Of a DNA stretch of 64,000 nucleotides, positions 22,104 to 34,390 are shown piece by piece. Position 1 is the first letter of the stretch. Every line of letters starts with the position of its first letter. The translations under genes were made by a program, and so were the position numbers. The stretch is from Obelidium mucronatum (taxonomy: Eukaryota; Chytridiomycota; Chytridiomycetes; Chytridiales; Chytriomycetaceae), in assembly GCA_025765595.1 (NCBI GenBank), contig JAIVFH010000002.1, forward strand, positions 124,001 through 188,000, given 5' to 3'. The notes under the pieces were generated by a model. That model was not told where the DNA came from and did no database searches. It saw only the letters and a program-made list of their open reading frames with translations.

Positions 22104-23068
22104 TTAATAGTCTCTTCTTCTCTCCCGGCGGCGATCGTCGTCTCGCGAAGACCGGCGGCGATCGTCATCACGCGAGGATCTGGGTCGGTCTCGCTCCCGG
22201 TCCCTGTCGTCATCACCACCACCACCACTTGATCCCTTGAGAATCTTGATACTTGCACGCTGCGCATCAGCTAGTTCTCTACGCAAACTTCGGCCCACCG
22301 ACTTCAAATGCATGAAATTGCACAACCCCCCTCGATTGCATTCCTTGTTTTCATATTGACGACAACACGCTTCCCCAAAATCAGTGACTGGCGAAAGTTC
22401 ACAAAAAACGGGTCGACCTGAATACAAGTTTTTTTTTTTGGTTTGGTTACTCCATTCAAATTCGTTTTACCTGCATAAAAGCGATCATTCAATGCTTCCA
22501 CCGCCTTTGCGGCATCTTCCTCAAACTTGAACATTACATACACATTTCCCAATAAATGGTCACCAACGTTGTCACAAACCTGCGAGATAATGTTAAAATA
22601 AACAACACAACAACACAACAACCAACAACCAACAAACACACTCACATTAAGTTCCTCAACCTCTCCGTATTTACACATTTCGACATACATGTCTTCAAAA
22701 AACAGTTCATAGTGTTCCTGCAGTTGCTGCTCCGTCAAGGCACAGTTTGGTTCATGTGCTGGGTTCTGGTAGATGTTTGCAATAAGAATGGTCTGACTGA
22801 AGTTTGGCTTCACGTGTTTGCGGGAGCATCTTTCTCCGTGTCTGCAGGCACCGATTTTAAAGTAGAAGGAGCAGTTGACCTTGTCCTGTTTGAAATGTGT
22901 TTGAGCTACGCACAACAATCACCAAGTCAACAACACTTACCTTCTCTGTTCCGTAAATACTCGCCAAGTGATCTTTTTTAACAATACAATGAGGTTTCTT
23001 CAGCTGATTGGTTTTTTGGGGTGGCCAAGACAGCCTGAAATCAAATGATTCATAAACTTACCAGCCAT
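22104..23068 (-). CDS. U2AF1: U2AF35 (U2AF1), U2 snRNP auxiliary factor small subunit
   Basis: Recognises the AG at 3' splice sites as part of the U2AF heterodimer. Five exons: a 7-nt first exon (ATGGCTG, 23062-23068), then 22941-22972, 22646-22885, 22471-22579 and 22104-22417; phases close. The protein starts [20 protein letters not shown], with the first CCCH zinc finger in [20 protein letters not shown], a UHM-type RRM ([20 protein letters not shown]), a second zinc finger ([19 protein letters not shown]) and a short Arg/Ser/Asp tail built from a repeated DNA unit. The start codon is only 52 bp from the first sense codon of the divergent valyl-tRNA synthetase reading frame. Confidence 0.95.
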
Positions 23069-23120
23069 TCTCTTTTTTTATAAAAATAAAAATTAAAGAA
23101 GAAAAACCAATACAGCCAAA

Positions 23121-26100
23121 GTGTTCCTCGTGCGTCGTCAATCAGCAACAGCACTCAAAACACTTGGAACTCTCAATCAATTATTCAATCTAGTCTCAAA
23201 ACCACAATTACATCAACTTCGATTGCTCAGCAATCCCGCATCAAGAAACAACAACAACAACAACAACAACATCATGGCAGATCAAGGAAAGTCTGACAAA
23301 GCCAAGGAGAAGGAAGCCTTGAAGGAAGCGCAACGATTGGAAAAGCTTGCTAAATTCGAAGCAAAGAAGAAGGCTCAGGAGGAAGCCAAGGCTGCTGCTG
23401 CCGCGGCACCAAAAGCAAAGGTTAGACTCAACTTTTTTTTTGGTTACGCTTTCAATGAGCATCCATCTTTGTGTTGTATGTGCTCTGTGATCCGAATGAG
23501 GGTGTTAACGCACAAACCATCTTTTTTTTTACACCCACACATTATATAGAAGGAAAAGGTTGTCAAGGAAAAGGAAGAACCAGCCGTGATTCTGCCAGAC
23601 ACTACTCCAGCTGGACAAAAGAAGGACATGTCTGTTCCCTTTGCTGCATCCTACAACCCGGAACAGGTTGAGGCGGCTTGGTATTCGTGGTGGGAACAGT
23701 GTGGATTCTTTAAACCTGAATTGATTGATGGAAAGCCAAAGTAAGTTGAGAGAAGCTTTGGTGTTTTTTTTTTTTTTACTTATTTATTTCATTGGTGTGA
23801 GAATTTCGGCGTTTAACTTCTGAGGTTTTTTTAACAACAAAACAAAACAGGCCAGAAGGAACTTTTGTTATTTCCATTCCACCACCCAATGTAACGGGAT
23901 CCTTGCATTTGGGTCACGCTTTGACGAATTCTATTCAAGATACACTAACCAGATGGTAGAAATTTCACGTCCATCGATATGTTGGCATTTTTTAAATATC
24001 TTTGATTTCCCTCCCTAAAACACAGGAACCGTATGTTGGGTAAAACCACGCTCTACGTCCCCGGTTGCGATCACGCTGGTATCGCCACGCAGATTGTCGT
24101 TGAAAAGAAACTCATGAAGGAACGAAATGTCACGAGACATGATTTGGGTCGTGAAGTCTTTACGCAAGAGATTTGGAAGTGGAAGAACGAGTAAGGCTTC
24201 AATTTCCTTGGCTCCCCCTTTTTGTATTTATTCTTTCTTTTTTTTTTTTTTTTGATAACCCACCCCGCTGCTTTTAAAAGATACGGTGACAAAATCTACA
24301 AGCAAATCCGCCGTCTCGGAACATCCGTCGACTGGGAACGCGTCGCTTTTACAATGGACCCAGGCCCCTCTGCCGCCGTCACTGAAGCCTTTGTCCGCCT
24401 CCACGAAGAAGGAGTCATTTACAGAGAAAACCGTCTCGTGAACTGGTGCACAAAGCTCAAGACTGCGATTTCCAATTTGGAAGTGGAGAATTTGGAGTTG
24501 ACTGGAAGCACGTTTTTGAGTGTTCCTGACCATGATCCAAAGAAAAAGTATGAATTTGGGGTGATTGTTTCGTTTGCGTACAAGTTTGAGAATAGTGGTA
24601 AGTGTTAATATACATCTTTTCTTTTTGGAAGTATTTTCTAATTTATTCCTTACTAATTTATAGACGAGGAAATTGTTGTTGCCACAACGCGTCTTGAAAC
24701 AATGTTGGGTGACACTGCTATTGCTGTGAACCCATCCGACGAGAGATACAAGAGCAAGGTTGGAAAGTTTGTTGTACACCCTTTCAACGGTCGCAAGATC
24801 CCCATCATTGCCGATGACTACGTTGACAAGGACTTTGGAACTGGTTAATATTTCGAAATTGATATTGATACTTTTTTTTTTTTGGAAATGTTGTTGAACG
24901 GTATCGGTTTCTTTTTTTGTCAGGTGCTGTCAAGATTACCCCATCCCACGACCAAAACGATTATGCTATGGGAAAACGCCACAATTTGCCATTCATTAAT
25001 ATCTTCACGGATGATGGAAAGATTAATGAGGAGGGAGCCCAGTTTGCTGTCTGTGTTTTTTTTTTGTTTCCATTTGGTATTGGAAGGGCTTGCTCACTTT
25101 TTTTCTTTCTTTCATTTGCTCTTTAGGGATTGCAAAGATTTGATGCTCGTGTTGCAATCCTCAATGCTTTGAAGGAATCCGGTTCTTACAAGGAAACAAA
25201 GCCAAACCCAATGCAATTACCAATTTGCACGTAAGAAGCCACCACCTTGAAATTCTCCTTATCAACAGTTTTTTTTTTTTTTCATTAACCACTTACCACT
25301 CAAAAGGCGTTCCAACAACGTTGTCGAACCACTCATGAAACCACAATGGTGGGTCGACTGTAAAGACATGGCCGCCAAGGCAATGGAAGCAGTTCGTTCG
25401 GGGAGAGCTTGAAATCATTCCAAAGACGAGTGAAAAGGATTGGTTCCTGTGGTTGGAAAAGATTCAGGATTGGTGTATTTCGAGACAGTTGTGGTGGGGT
25501 CATCGTGTTCCTGCGTACTTTATTCGGATTAAGGGACAGGAAAATGATGTTGGTGTTTCTTTCTGTTTTCTCTTTTGTCGTTCACTCTCTGAATCTTGAC
25601 TTTTTTTTTCTCAGTCAATGGATAGCAAGTACTGGGTCTCTGGTAGATCTGAAGAAGAGGCTTTGGAGAAGGCTCACGCCCGGTTCCCAAATGTTGCAAA
25701 GAAAGACCTTGTTCTGGAGCAAGGTAATATTCCCCAGTTTGACGCCGTTTTGGGTTTGTGTAATAACGCTGATAAAATCAGATCCTGATGTTCTCGACAC
25801 ATGGTTCTCGTCCGGGCTATGGCCTTTCTCAATCCAGGGATGGCCAAAAAAGACTCTCGACTTGGACCACTTCTACCCCAACGCTCTTCTCGAAACCGGG
25901 TGGGATATATCTTGTTCTTCTGGGTCGCCAGAATGGTGATGATGGGAATCAAATTGACTGGAAAAGTCCCCTTTAAGCAAGTATTTTGCCACGCCATGGT
26001 GAGAGACGCTCATGGCCGCAAAATGAGTAAATCTCTTGGAAACGTGATTGATCCGTTAGATGTGATTGAAGGAATCGCTCTGGCCGACCTCCAAAAGCGT

Positions 26101-27455
26101 CTTGAAGTAGGAAACTTGGATCCCCGCGAAGTCATCAAAGCCCAAGAAGGCCAAAAACGCGACTTCCCGAACGGTATTCCACAATGTGGAACCGACGCGT
26201 TGCGATTCACACTCCTCAACTACTCTTCTGGAGGTCGTGATATCAACTTGGATATCCTGCGTGTCGAAGGGTACAGAAAGTTTTGCAATAAGCTCTGGAA
26301 CGCTGTTTTGAAGATGGGTTTGGAAAAGCTGGGTGCTCACTTTATCCCGCAACCTACCGAGATTTACATTACTGGAAAGGAGTCTCTTGCTGATTTGTGG
26401 ATTCTGCATAAATTGAATATCGCGGCACGTGAAACCAACTTGGCGTTGGAGCAGAGGAACTTTATGTTGGCCACGAATGTTGTCTACAACTTTTGGATGT
26501 ATGAGCTTTGCGATGTGTATCTTGAAATCTGTAAGCCGATTTTGGCTGGAACTGATGAAGTCCAGCGTCGTGCTTGTAGAGATACTTTGTATACTTGTTT
26601 GGACTCTGGGTTGAAGCTGCTTCATCCAATGATGCCGTTTGTCACTGAGGAGTTGTGGCAGCGTCTTCCACGTCGGGATAACGATGTTTTGCGGGAAACT
26701 ATTATGAAGGCAAAGTTCCCTGTTGAAGTATGAGATTGTTTTTCTTTTTCTTTCTTTTTTATTCTTTCGTTGGGTTGTTGACGATTTTAGTATTTCATCA
26801 GTTGGCTGTCTGGGATAACCCGCAAGCTGATGCCGACTTTGAGAATGTCAACAAGGTTGTTCGTGCTGCGCGTTCGCTTTTGGCTGACTACAACATCAAA
26901 AAGGAAGGACAATGTAAAGAAGATCTCCCTTCATTATTTCTTTTTCAATTTCTGAACTGACGTGTTCCGACTCTTGTTTAGTGTTTGTTCAAACCAAGAA
27001 TGAGGCCCTTTACGAAACCCTCAAGACTGATGGTGTCACAATCTCCACTGGATTGATCAAGGGAGCAAAGTCTCTCCAAGTTCTTGCAAGCAATCAAGCA
27101 CCACCTGCCGGATGTGCTGTTACTCCAGTTTCTGGAGATTGCAATGTCTTCCTCTTGGTTAAAGGGATGGTTGATTTTGACGCTGAAATCGCCAAGCTTC
27201 AGGCCAGCAAAACTAAAACTACTGCTGCGCTTGCTGATTTGACTAAAAAGATTGGAGCTGCTGATTACTTGAAGAAGGTGAAACCAGAAATCCAGGAAGC
27301 GAATGCGACAAAGGTTTGTGTGGTGGATTTGATTTTTTTAATGAGGGTGGCTGATTTTCGTGTGCTATTTTTTTTTTTAGAAAACAACGTTGGAAACAGA
27401 GTTGGTGACGTTGACAAATGCCATCAAGAACTTTGAGAGCTTGAAGGATGCTTGA
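23121..27455 (+). CDS. Valyl-tRNA synthetase, cytosolic and probably mitochondrial forms
   Basis: Class I synthetase charging tRNA-Val. Fourteen exons are supported by in-frame junctions. The HIGH-type motif reads [16 protein letters not shown], the KMSKS motif [12 protein letters not shown]; the editing-domain [13 protein letters not shown], the [11 protein letters not shown] block and a C-terminal coiled coil ([10 protein letters not shown]..) are present. An ATG at 23274 (MADQGK) gives the cytosolic enzyme. The same frame is open upstream for 51 codons from a GTG at 23121 and encodes an Arg/Leu/Ser-rich, acid-free presequence ([20 protein letters not shown]..), but no ATG exists between it and the upstream stop at 23094. 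Two frame breaks: an extra G near 25397 and an extra AT near 25911. Confidence 0.95.
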
Positions 27456-27734
27456 GTATTGATTTTGCATCTTGAGGAAAAAGTATGAAGGGGAAACAGT
27501 TTTTTTTTTTGAGAAGGTCCTCAAAGTTGGAAATAAATCATGTTTGCGTCTGATTTTTTTTAAACCGAAGTATTTACACCCTCTATTTTAACAGAATAGA
27601 TGAAGTGACCAGTGACAAAACCTTGTTGTCGCGCACACATAAGTCGGGATTCCAAAATCGGTGAATGAAAATAGACCCCCCTGCAACAAATATTTTCAAG
27701 ACGACCCCTTCAAAGAAATTAAAGATTCCCACAA

Positions 27735-29174
27735 ATGAGCACTACCGAAGCGTCTCCCTTGCTTCAACCTATGCAATCCAATGAAATGCGCTCTCCCAAC
27801 TTCCTCCCTCATCTCCCACAAAGTTTCGACCCGCAAGGCCTTCTCGAGTTTCAAACCAAGATGGTTGAAATGCAACGAAGAATTACCGCGTCTTCTGCAA
27901 CTGCTTCAGCTAATTCATATATTCCCAACCCCCCAACCAATCAAGAGTACTTGGCCTCTCTTCGATTCTTGGTCAACACAGCTGGGCCATATGTCGTTGG
28001 AACGCTGGATGAGAAGGGGTTCACAGTCATGCATTATGTTGCTGGAATGATTCACGACCACGGCCAAGTTCTTGAACTTGTTGAATATGTTTTGAAAGTC
28101 TGGGAAATCTTTCATCAAGGCAACACGACAGAAATCGAAAATTGGAGTGCCACAAGCTTGATTCCACATCCTCTAATGGAAATCGAAGGGAAACCTGTTT
28201 TTGAAGGCTCCCTTTTTCGTGATGCTGCAAAGTCTACTGCTGAAGAAGAGTTGTATCAGAAGCGTTTGTTATCCATGAAGGGGTATTTTCCTCTTGCTGT
28301 TGCAACCAGGGCAGGGAATACAAAAGCCATTGAGGTATTGGGGGGTTTTTTAACCGAGTATTTTGCGTATTCTTAGAGTTTTTCCTTATGTAGATCTTCA
28401 TCAACGAAATGAATGCAAGTCCGTTCACTTCAAATCAACCAAAGCGACTGAACACCAATGAAGTTTATCTCTCGAATTCCGCCGCACTTCAAGTGGCTTT
28501 GGACTATGGCCTCGCAAGCTCTGTTCACACTCTCCTCGAAACGGCATTGAAGAAAATCAGGAACCAAGCCCTCGACCAAACATCAATGTACGCGGCTGCA
28601 ACCAGAATTTTAAGCCCAAAAATGAAAACACGGAAGGCTTGGCCAGATGTACTTATCTTGAAGCACGAACCCAAGGAAAAAGAAAAGACTGCAAGCGAGG
28701 AGGTGTGGGACATACGAGACGCGTATGGAGTTTCTCCCTTGCACACTGTCTGCGGATCGAAGCATCCCGATGAGCTTGCTTTGGTATGAATATCTTTAAT
28801 TCAAAGACTGAATTTTTAACATTCTGTTCCAGAATTTGATTGAAATACTCCTTCACCACAAAGTTTCATCTGTGTACACACGCGACTGCAGTGGTCGCAC
28901 CATCCTTGTGACCAGCGTTTTATTGACAAGATCACCTGCGTTTTTACACAACCTGCTCAACTTACCCGCCTTTAAATCGTTTGTTCCACCAGTTCTGATT
29001 AAAATCATGACTCAAGTGAGCCCAACGTTCCCCAAAAATGTAACCAAAATCGAGGCGCGAAAGTATTTGATGTATGTCAATGATTGGGAACATGGGAGAA
29101 CTCCGTTGGAATGGGCTGAAGTGCTGTATGGCGAAGATTCCAGTGTTGCAAGAGTCTTGAGTGCATTCATGTAA
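27735..29174 (+). CDS. Uncharacterised ankyrin-like protein
   Basis: Three exons (introns 28335-28393 and 28784-28832) give about 440 residues. Segments resemble ankyrin repeats: FTVMHYVAGMIHDHG, PLAVATRAGNTKAIEIFINEM, AALQVALDYGLASSVHTLLE, YGVSPLHTVCGSKHPDELAL followed by NLIEILLHHKVSSVYTRDCSGRT, and GRTPLEWAEVLYG near the end. No catalytic domain, membrane segment or localisation signal is obvious. Repeats of this type bind other proteins; the partner is unknown. The start is the first ATG of a frame whose first residues are polar and disordered. Confidence 0.72.
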
Positions 29175-29297
29175 CATGCATTCTGCATAATTGTTACATT
29201 GTTTACAGTGTTTTGTTTGTATCGTAATTTTATAGTAATTATTTATTTTATAGTAATATTTATTTACCGAAATAAACATTCCTTCATTTACGACAAC

Positions 29298-30386
29298 ATG
29301 GACGACCATACAATCACAAACCTTGTCGTTGGGCTCGTTTGCGCTTTCATTCTTCTCTCCTATCATTTGTGGTTGGCATCAGTCGTGAAATCCAATCCAA
29401 GCAAAACTGTGTTTGGCGTGACATCGCTCGGAAGGTTGGCTCAGTTCACAGATGTTTCTGGGGCGGATATTTTTATCTAATCGGCTGTCTATACAGGAAA
29501 GCTTGGGTAGCTGCAATGATGCGGGATAAGAAGGATATTCTTGCTGGTGAGGCGGTACTTCTGATGATCGTATCATATAATAATATCATTCCATTAATAC
29601 AAACAGTACAAAGCCTCAGAAACTTGATCATGGTGTCATCCATCTTGGCATCAACTTCTATTGTTCTTATGTTTGGGTTCATAAACTTTCTCTCGACAAT
29701 GTCGGCTACCAGAAGCCAAACAGACCAGAACGCAGTCATGTTTGGATTAGAAGTTGATTCCCTTTTCGGTGGAAAGGTAAATAACTCAGAGATCTCAAGG
29801 CTTTTCCTTAGCTAATTGGAAAACAATATTTGTCAAGGTTATGGCCCTGTTACTTGTCTACTGCATGTCATTCTTCAGCTTTGGTCAAGCCATGAGATTC
29901 TATAATCACGTTACGATGGTTATTAATATCAATTTGCCTGCTCAAGAAATCCAACATATGCAGCAGCAACATATTCGTCATGAGCTACAAACACATAGTC
30001 CGAACCCAACCCCATTGATTGAAAACAGCCATCAAGAAGCTGAACGTGTTGCGCTCTTGCAAACTTCCAACATTGAGTTCATTAGCGGAATGCTGAATCG
30101 AGGAAGCTTGTATCACACTGCAGGATTGCGGGGGTATTACCTCAGTTTTCCCATTATGGGATTTCTTTGGGGGCCGTGGACTCTTTTAGTCTGTACGATT
30201 CTATTGATTGGAATGCTCCGGGTGATTGATTTTAATTTGGATCATTTATCGCCGACAAAGTTCCAGCCTGCAGTCCCTGTTGTTACGGAAGAGAATGAAA
30301 GAAGCGTGATTGGAATGGATTCGGGGCATGACTTTTTGATGAATCATGCTCGCGATGGAAAAGATGTGTTTGTTGCCTCAAAATAA
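29298..30386 (+). CDS. DUF599 family integral membrane protein
   Basis: Four exons (introns 29435-29496, 29547-29606, 29777-29837) restore the DUF599 core: a first membrane helix (VVGLVCAFILLSYHLWL), then SNPSKTVFGVTSLGRKAWVA, KDILAVQSLRNLIMVSSILA and SIVLMFGFINFL. Two or three more hydrophobic segments follow (VMALLLVYCMSFFSFGQAMR; LRGYYLSFPIMGFLWGPWTL). Splicing intron 29547-29606 is what creates the signature ILAVQSLRN, which supports the model. DUF599 proteins are widespread membrane proteins without an agreed function. The stop lies 8 bp before the next start. Confidence 0.82.
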
Positions 30387-30394
30387 ATTGTAAC

Positions 30395-33300
30395 ATGACT
30401 TCGCCTGAATTCAGCATAATCCGAATAGCAACGTTCTCAAATGTTCACACAAGCTCCGAATCCTTTCGTATTCTATCAGGGAAGCTGTGTATAACGCCGC
30501 TTGGGTTTATGTTCGCAGATGGATCAACTGAGAGCAGTATTTCTGTCATGCTTCTGCCGGCAGCTCGATTGAGCATCCGAAAACATCAATCATTCAAAGA
30601 GCTTGATGTTGTTGCAACAGTCTGGACTTGGACAGGCGTCTCGCTAGTTGTTGCCTCGCTGGTCGTTGTGAGAAGCAAAGCACTCGACAGCCTTCATCAA
30701 CAACCGTCCTTCACCGTGCGCGTCTCTGACTTTGCCCTCGAATCTGTTCTAGACTCCGAACGTGAATATCAAGGAAGGCTGTGGCGCCAGAATAGCGCAT
30801 CTGTTCTCTTGGCACTGGATCCAACGTTGCCATTTGAATTCAACGTTATTGCAAACTCCGACTTAGACGCTGCTGATTACGAGCGATTAGATATTGTTGC
30901 TGATCGAATTCGGCGATTGAAGAAACTTAAACGCGTATCTCTGTTTGGAATGGTGGAGGCAAAGAGTGCATTACTGGAGATACAAGGGACTCACTTCTTT
31001 ATTGTGACCTTAGTCTGTGGAGACTCTATTGTGAATAGCGGGTGCAGCCAAGAGCAGTCGGGCGTTAGGTTCGTGCTGGCTATTGAAGATCTTGATCTCA
31101 CTTTTTTTCCCCAGAATAATCACTGCGCATATTCTGTTTGAACAACGTACTTCCGCGCAGCCCGAATATGGAAAACAAATCTCTTCTCTATATGAGGATA
31201 TTCTTGTGAATCAAATATACATCTTCATCAATATGGACACGAAGCAAATCAAATTCACATCGAAACTGCCAGATCCTGAGGATCCACTAAGCAACATCAA
31301 AAAGCTATTGTCGTTTAATTTTCTGGATTCTGAAATATACCCGTTGGATGAAGCTGCAGCCAATATGTTCATAGGACAGAAACGTACGCTATCCAGCTCC
31401 TTCCCATCAACTCCATTATTACCAACCGCTGCCCCACATGCCCACCAATGCTCGATTTCTCCTACCAAAATTGTCACATATACTGGAGTGATTACAAGAG
31501 TTCTGGATCTAGAAGTCGGGAAATATCAGTTGGACAACAAACACGAATTGTATCTCACGTACCACCCAATACTCTACACAACAGAGCAACTGCTCACCCC
31601 AGGAACAACGCTTACGCTCCATAATATTCATATAATTCTTTTCGAATCATCAAACGTGCCCGCGACGATTCCCAATCGGGCTGTTTTCGTAGCCTGCCTC
31701 AACACAAGCCTGGAAATACTTGAGACCAGTTTTATCGCGAAATCATCATCTCTAGATCCCAAAATAATACCTCAAAAAAGGCATCAAATGAAACTCAAGT
31801 GGTCTGGTTTGAATATGATGGACTTGGTCCTTTTGGATGACTTGTATTCTCTCATACTTGCCTTCAAGGACCCTTTAACAAGAACGAGAGAAAATCACTC
31901 AAATTCAGCGTCGTTCCATCTTGCGAAAGAGATTCTGAAGAGATGCCAGGGGTTTGAAGACTGGCCTGCTGGTGCTGGGGATCCAAAGCTTGCAAGTGTC
32001 TTGATTCACGCCAAAGAGTGTACTGTTGCCGAGTTGCGGTATTGGAGGCCATATTTAGGTGTCGGTTGCAATGATCTGTGGTTCTTCGGATAGGCATAAT
32101 TTGGATGCCGGGGCGGTTGAAGAATACATTCAAGAAATGCGGTCCAACTTGTGTGGCGATAGTGACGGTTTTGGTTCTGGCGGGGTTTACCTTGCAGGGA
32201 CAGATCGGGATCACCAGCACGGATTTCGAGTATTTGGACGAAAGGAGCTGGGGATTGAACACTGCTTCTTGATGGGAACAATTTCTTGGATGAATGGTGG
32301 TCTTCATTTCTTGGACTCGAGTGGTTCTGAGCCAATAATGATACATATTACTGCTTCGGAGGAGGGAAACGAATCTTTAACTGCAAATAGCCTGAAGACA
32401 TGTGTGGTCATACTTGATTTTGAAGTTGTTGTGGAGATTCTAGGTCTGTCACACAGCAGTGACGAGACAAGTCTCATCGTAAAACGGTATATTCGGTGTC
32501 TGATGCGCGATTGCTTGTTCAAACACCACTGGATGCCCTCAAATACTTGTAGAGACGCCCTCGATAGCCTAACCCACGCGAATCAGGATTTAGAAAGTAT
32601 TTTTATCTTCGTAAAGCAAAAAAGCTCTCCAAGTATATGCCTTAATCGTGATGGAAGATTGAGTATCAAGGCTCGGATTCTTGGAACAGTTTGGAAAATT
32701 GCCGTGGATGAGATAGGAGAGGAATCCCAAGTGGTTGAGTGCTTCGAGAATGCCATTTGTGAAGTTTGTCACGAATCAATGCATATCTGGGAGATTGTTG
32801 ATCTTAATGGTACGCAAAATGCCTTGTGTCTACCAGTGAGCTAATCAACACCAAAAATAGGGTACTATTTATTGTCCAACGTACGTATGACTTTCTTTGA
32901 AAATGACGGCGGTCCAGTAGTATCCGCGAGCCTATTTTGCAGCTTGACAGAGCATTCAAAAGTGCATTTTGTTAGCCTTGAAACCGCACCAAGCATTCAA
33001 ATGTCGGGACTATTTGACTTCAGTCATCAAACTCCAAAATTGTACATGGAACCAATACCACCGTGTGGTGAAACTCTGTCAGTCACCAAACTGCTGCATA
33101 GCTTAGCCAATGTCCCCATCGCTTACAAATCATTCCACAACACGGTTGTCTCTGTTCAAGGGAAGATTACTTCCAAATCATTCACTGTTACTACCCCACT
33201 GCAGTTGCACGAACGCCTACCTGCCATCAAACTGCTACAAGAAGAGAATATTGGGTTGGGCCGATATGATCATATCATGGTCCTTAAAATCAGCGATAAT

Positions 33301-34319
33301 ACTAGCCAACCACATAACTCCCCAGAATCGACTCTTCAAATATACCTTGATACCAGAATCCAAAGTTTTCAACCTGGATTAGTTCCTGGCAGTTTCATTC
33401 GAATCTATGCGTTAGGAATAAAAATGGCTGCCACAAGCAGAACCTTGTATGGGCAGGGAATATCTGAAACCTGGATTCAAATTTTGGAAAGCGGAAGCAA
33501 CAATGGAAGTGTTGAAGCGGACGATCTTGGTGCTGTATCAAGCGCGGACTACTTCAAAACGAAATTGCATAGTTTCCCACGATTGTTTCTGGTTCATTTA
33601 TACAGTGTACCGGCATCTTTGAAACTGTCACCATTCACAATACTATGTACCATAACACATTTAGAGGAGATTTCCTTGTGGTGCCAGTGTAGTAGGTGTG
33701 GGGTAAAACCTGGCGGCAATTTTGCCAGCGGATGCAAGTGCACTGGAGAGAATGGAGGAAGTTCTCCGCTTCGAGTTCAAGGAAAGTCGAAACTGTATGT
33801 AGAGGATGGAACTGGGGAAGCGATGGTCTTGTTGGAGTCTTTTGAGGCATTGATTGGACTTTTTGGTGTTTCTGGAGGAAATGTAAAGAATCTCGAAGAT
33901 GCCATAATTAACGCTGCTGGAATTGATATTGAATATTTCAAGAATCCGCCGTGGGTCTCTGATGAAGTGCAGTTGAAGGCTGATTCGATTTGTCCTGAAA
34001 AGGATGCTATGGATGGGATTGAACATGCGAAATTCTTGGTCCACAAGTATGCCAGGCAAAGTTTCAAAGGCTCGAGACTTTGTTCTTTGTTGTAGGCAAC
34101 TTTCTTCGTCGTGGCATCAAGGGACTGACGATGACTATGCTGGTGGTGCTGAAGTAGATGAGTTTGATTTGCGGAATGTAGATACTTCGCGACTGTACAC
34201 AAGAATTGGAGCTCAAGATCCTTATTAAGAAGCAGGTGAAGCTTGCAGAAGGGGCGATGATTCAGGTGCTCGCGCCACCGCGAATCGTATTGCATGGTTA
34301 CTTTATAGGAGGCGTCTGA
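30395..34319 (+). CDS. CTC1-like multi-OB-fold telomere (CST complex) protein
   Basis: A protein of roughly 1,250 residues. Introns 31070-31114 and 32810-32860 keep frame; changes near 32058-32093, 34085 and 34205 are either short introns or indels. The frame closes on LELKILIKKQVKLAEGAMIQ and HGYFIGGV. OB-fold-like strands recur (VTYTGVITRVLDLEVG; FLMGTISWMNGGLHFLDSSG; VVSVQGKITSKSF). Near 33680 a four-cysteine knuckle WCQCSRCG..CKC is followed by KLYVEDGTGEAMVLLE, the zinc-ribbon OB arrangement of RPA70 and CTC1. The length excludes RPA70 (about 620 residues), so CTC1, which caps telomeres with STN1 and TEN1, is the best guess. No STN1 or TEN1 lies in the window. Confidence 0.55.
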
Positions 34320-34390
34320 CTCTGTTATCGAAGGAATGCGAATACAATGGAATGAAGTGAAGAATTTTGATTTTAACTAGGGTTTCTTTG

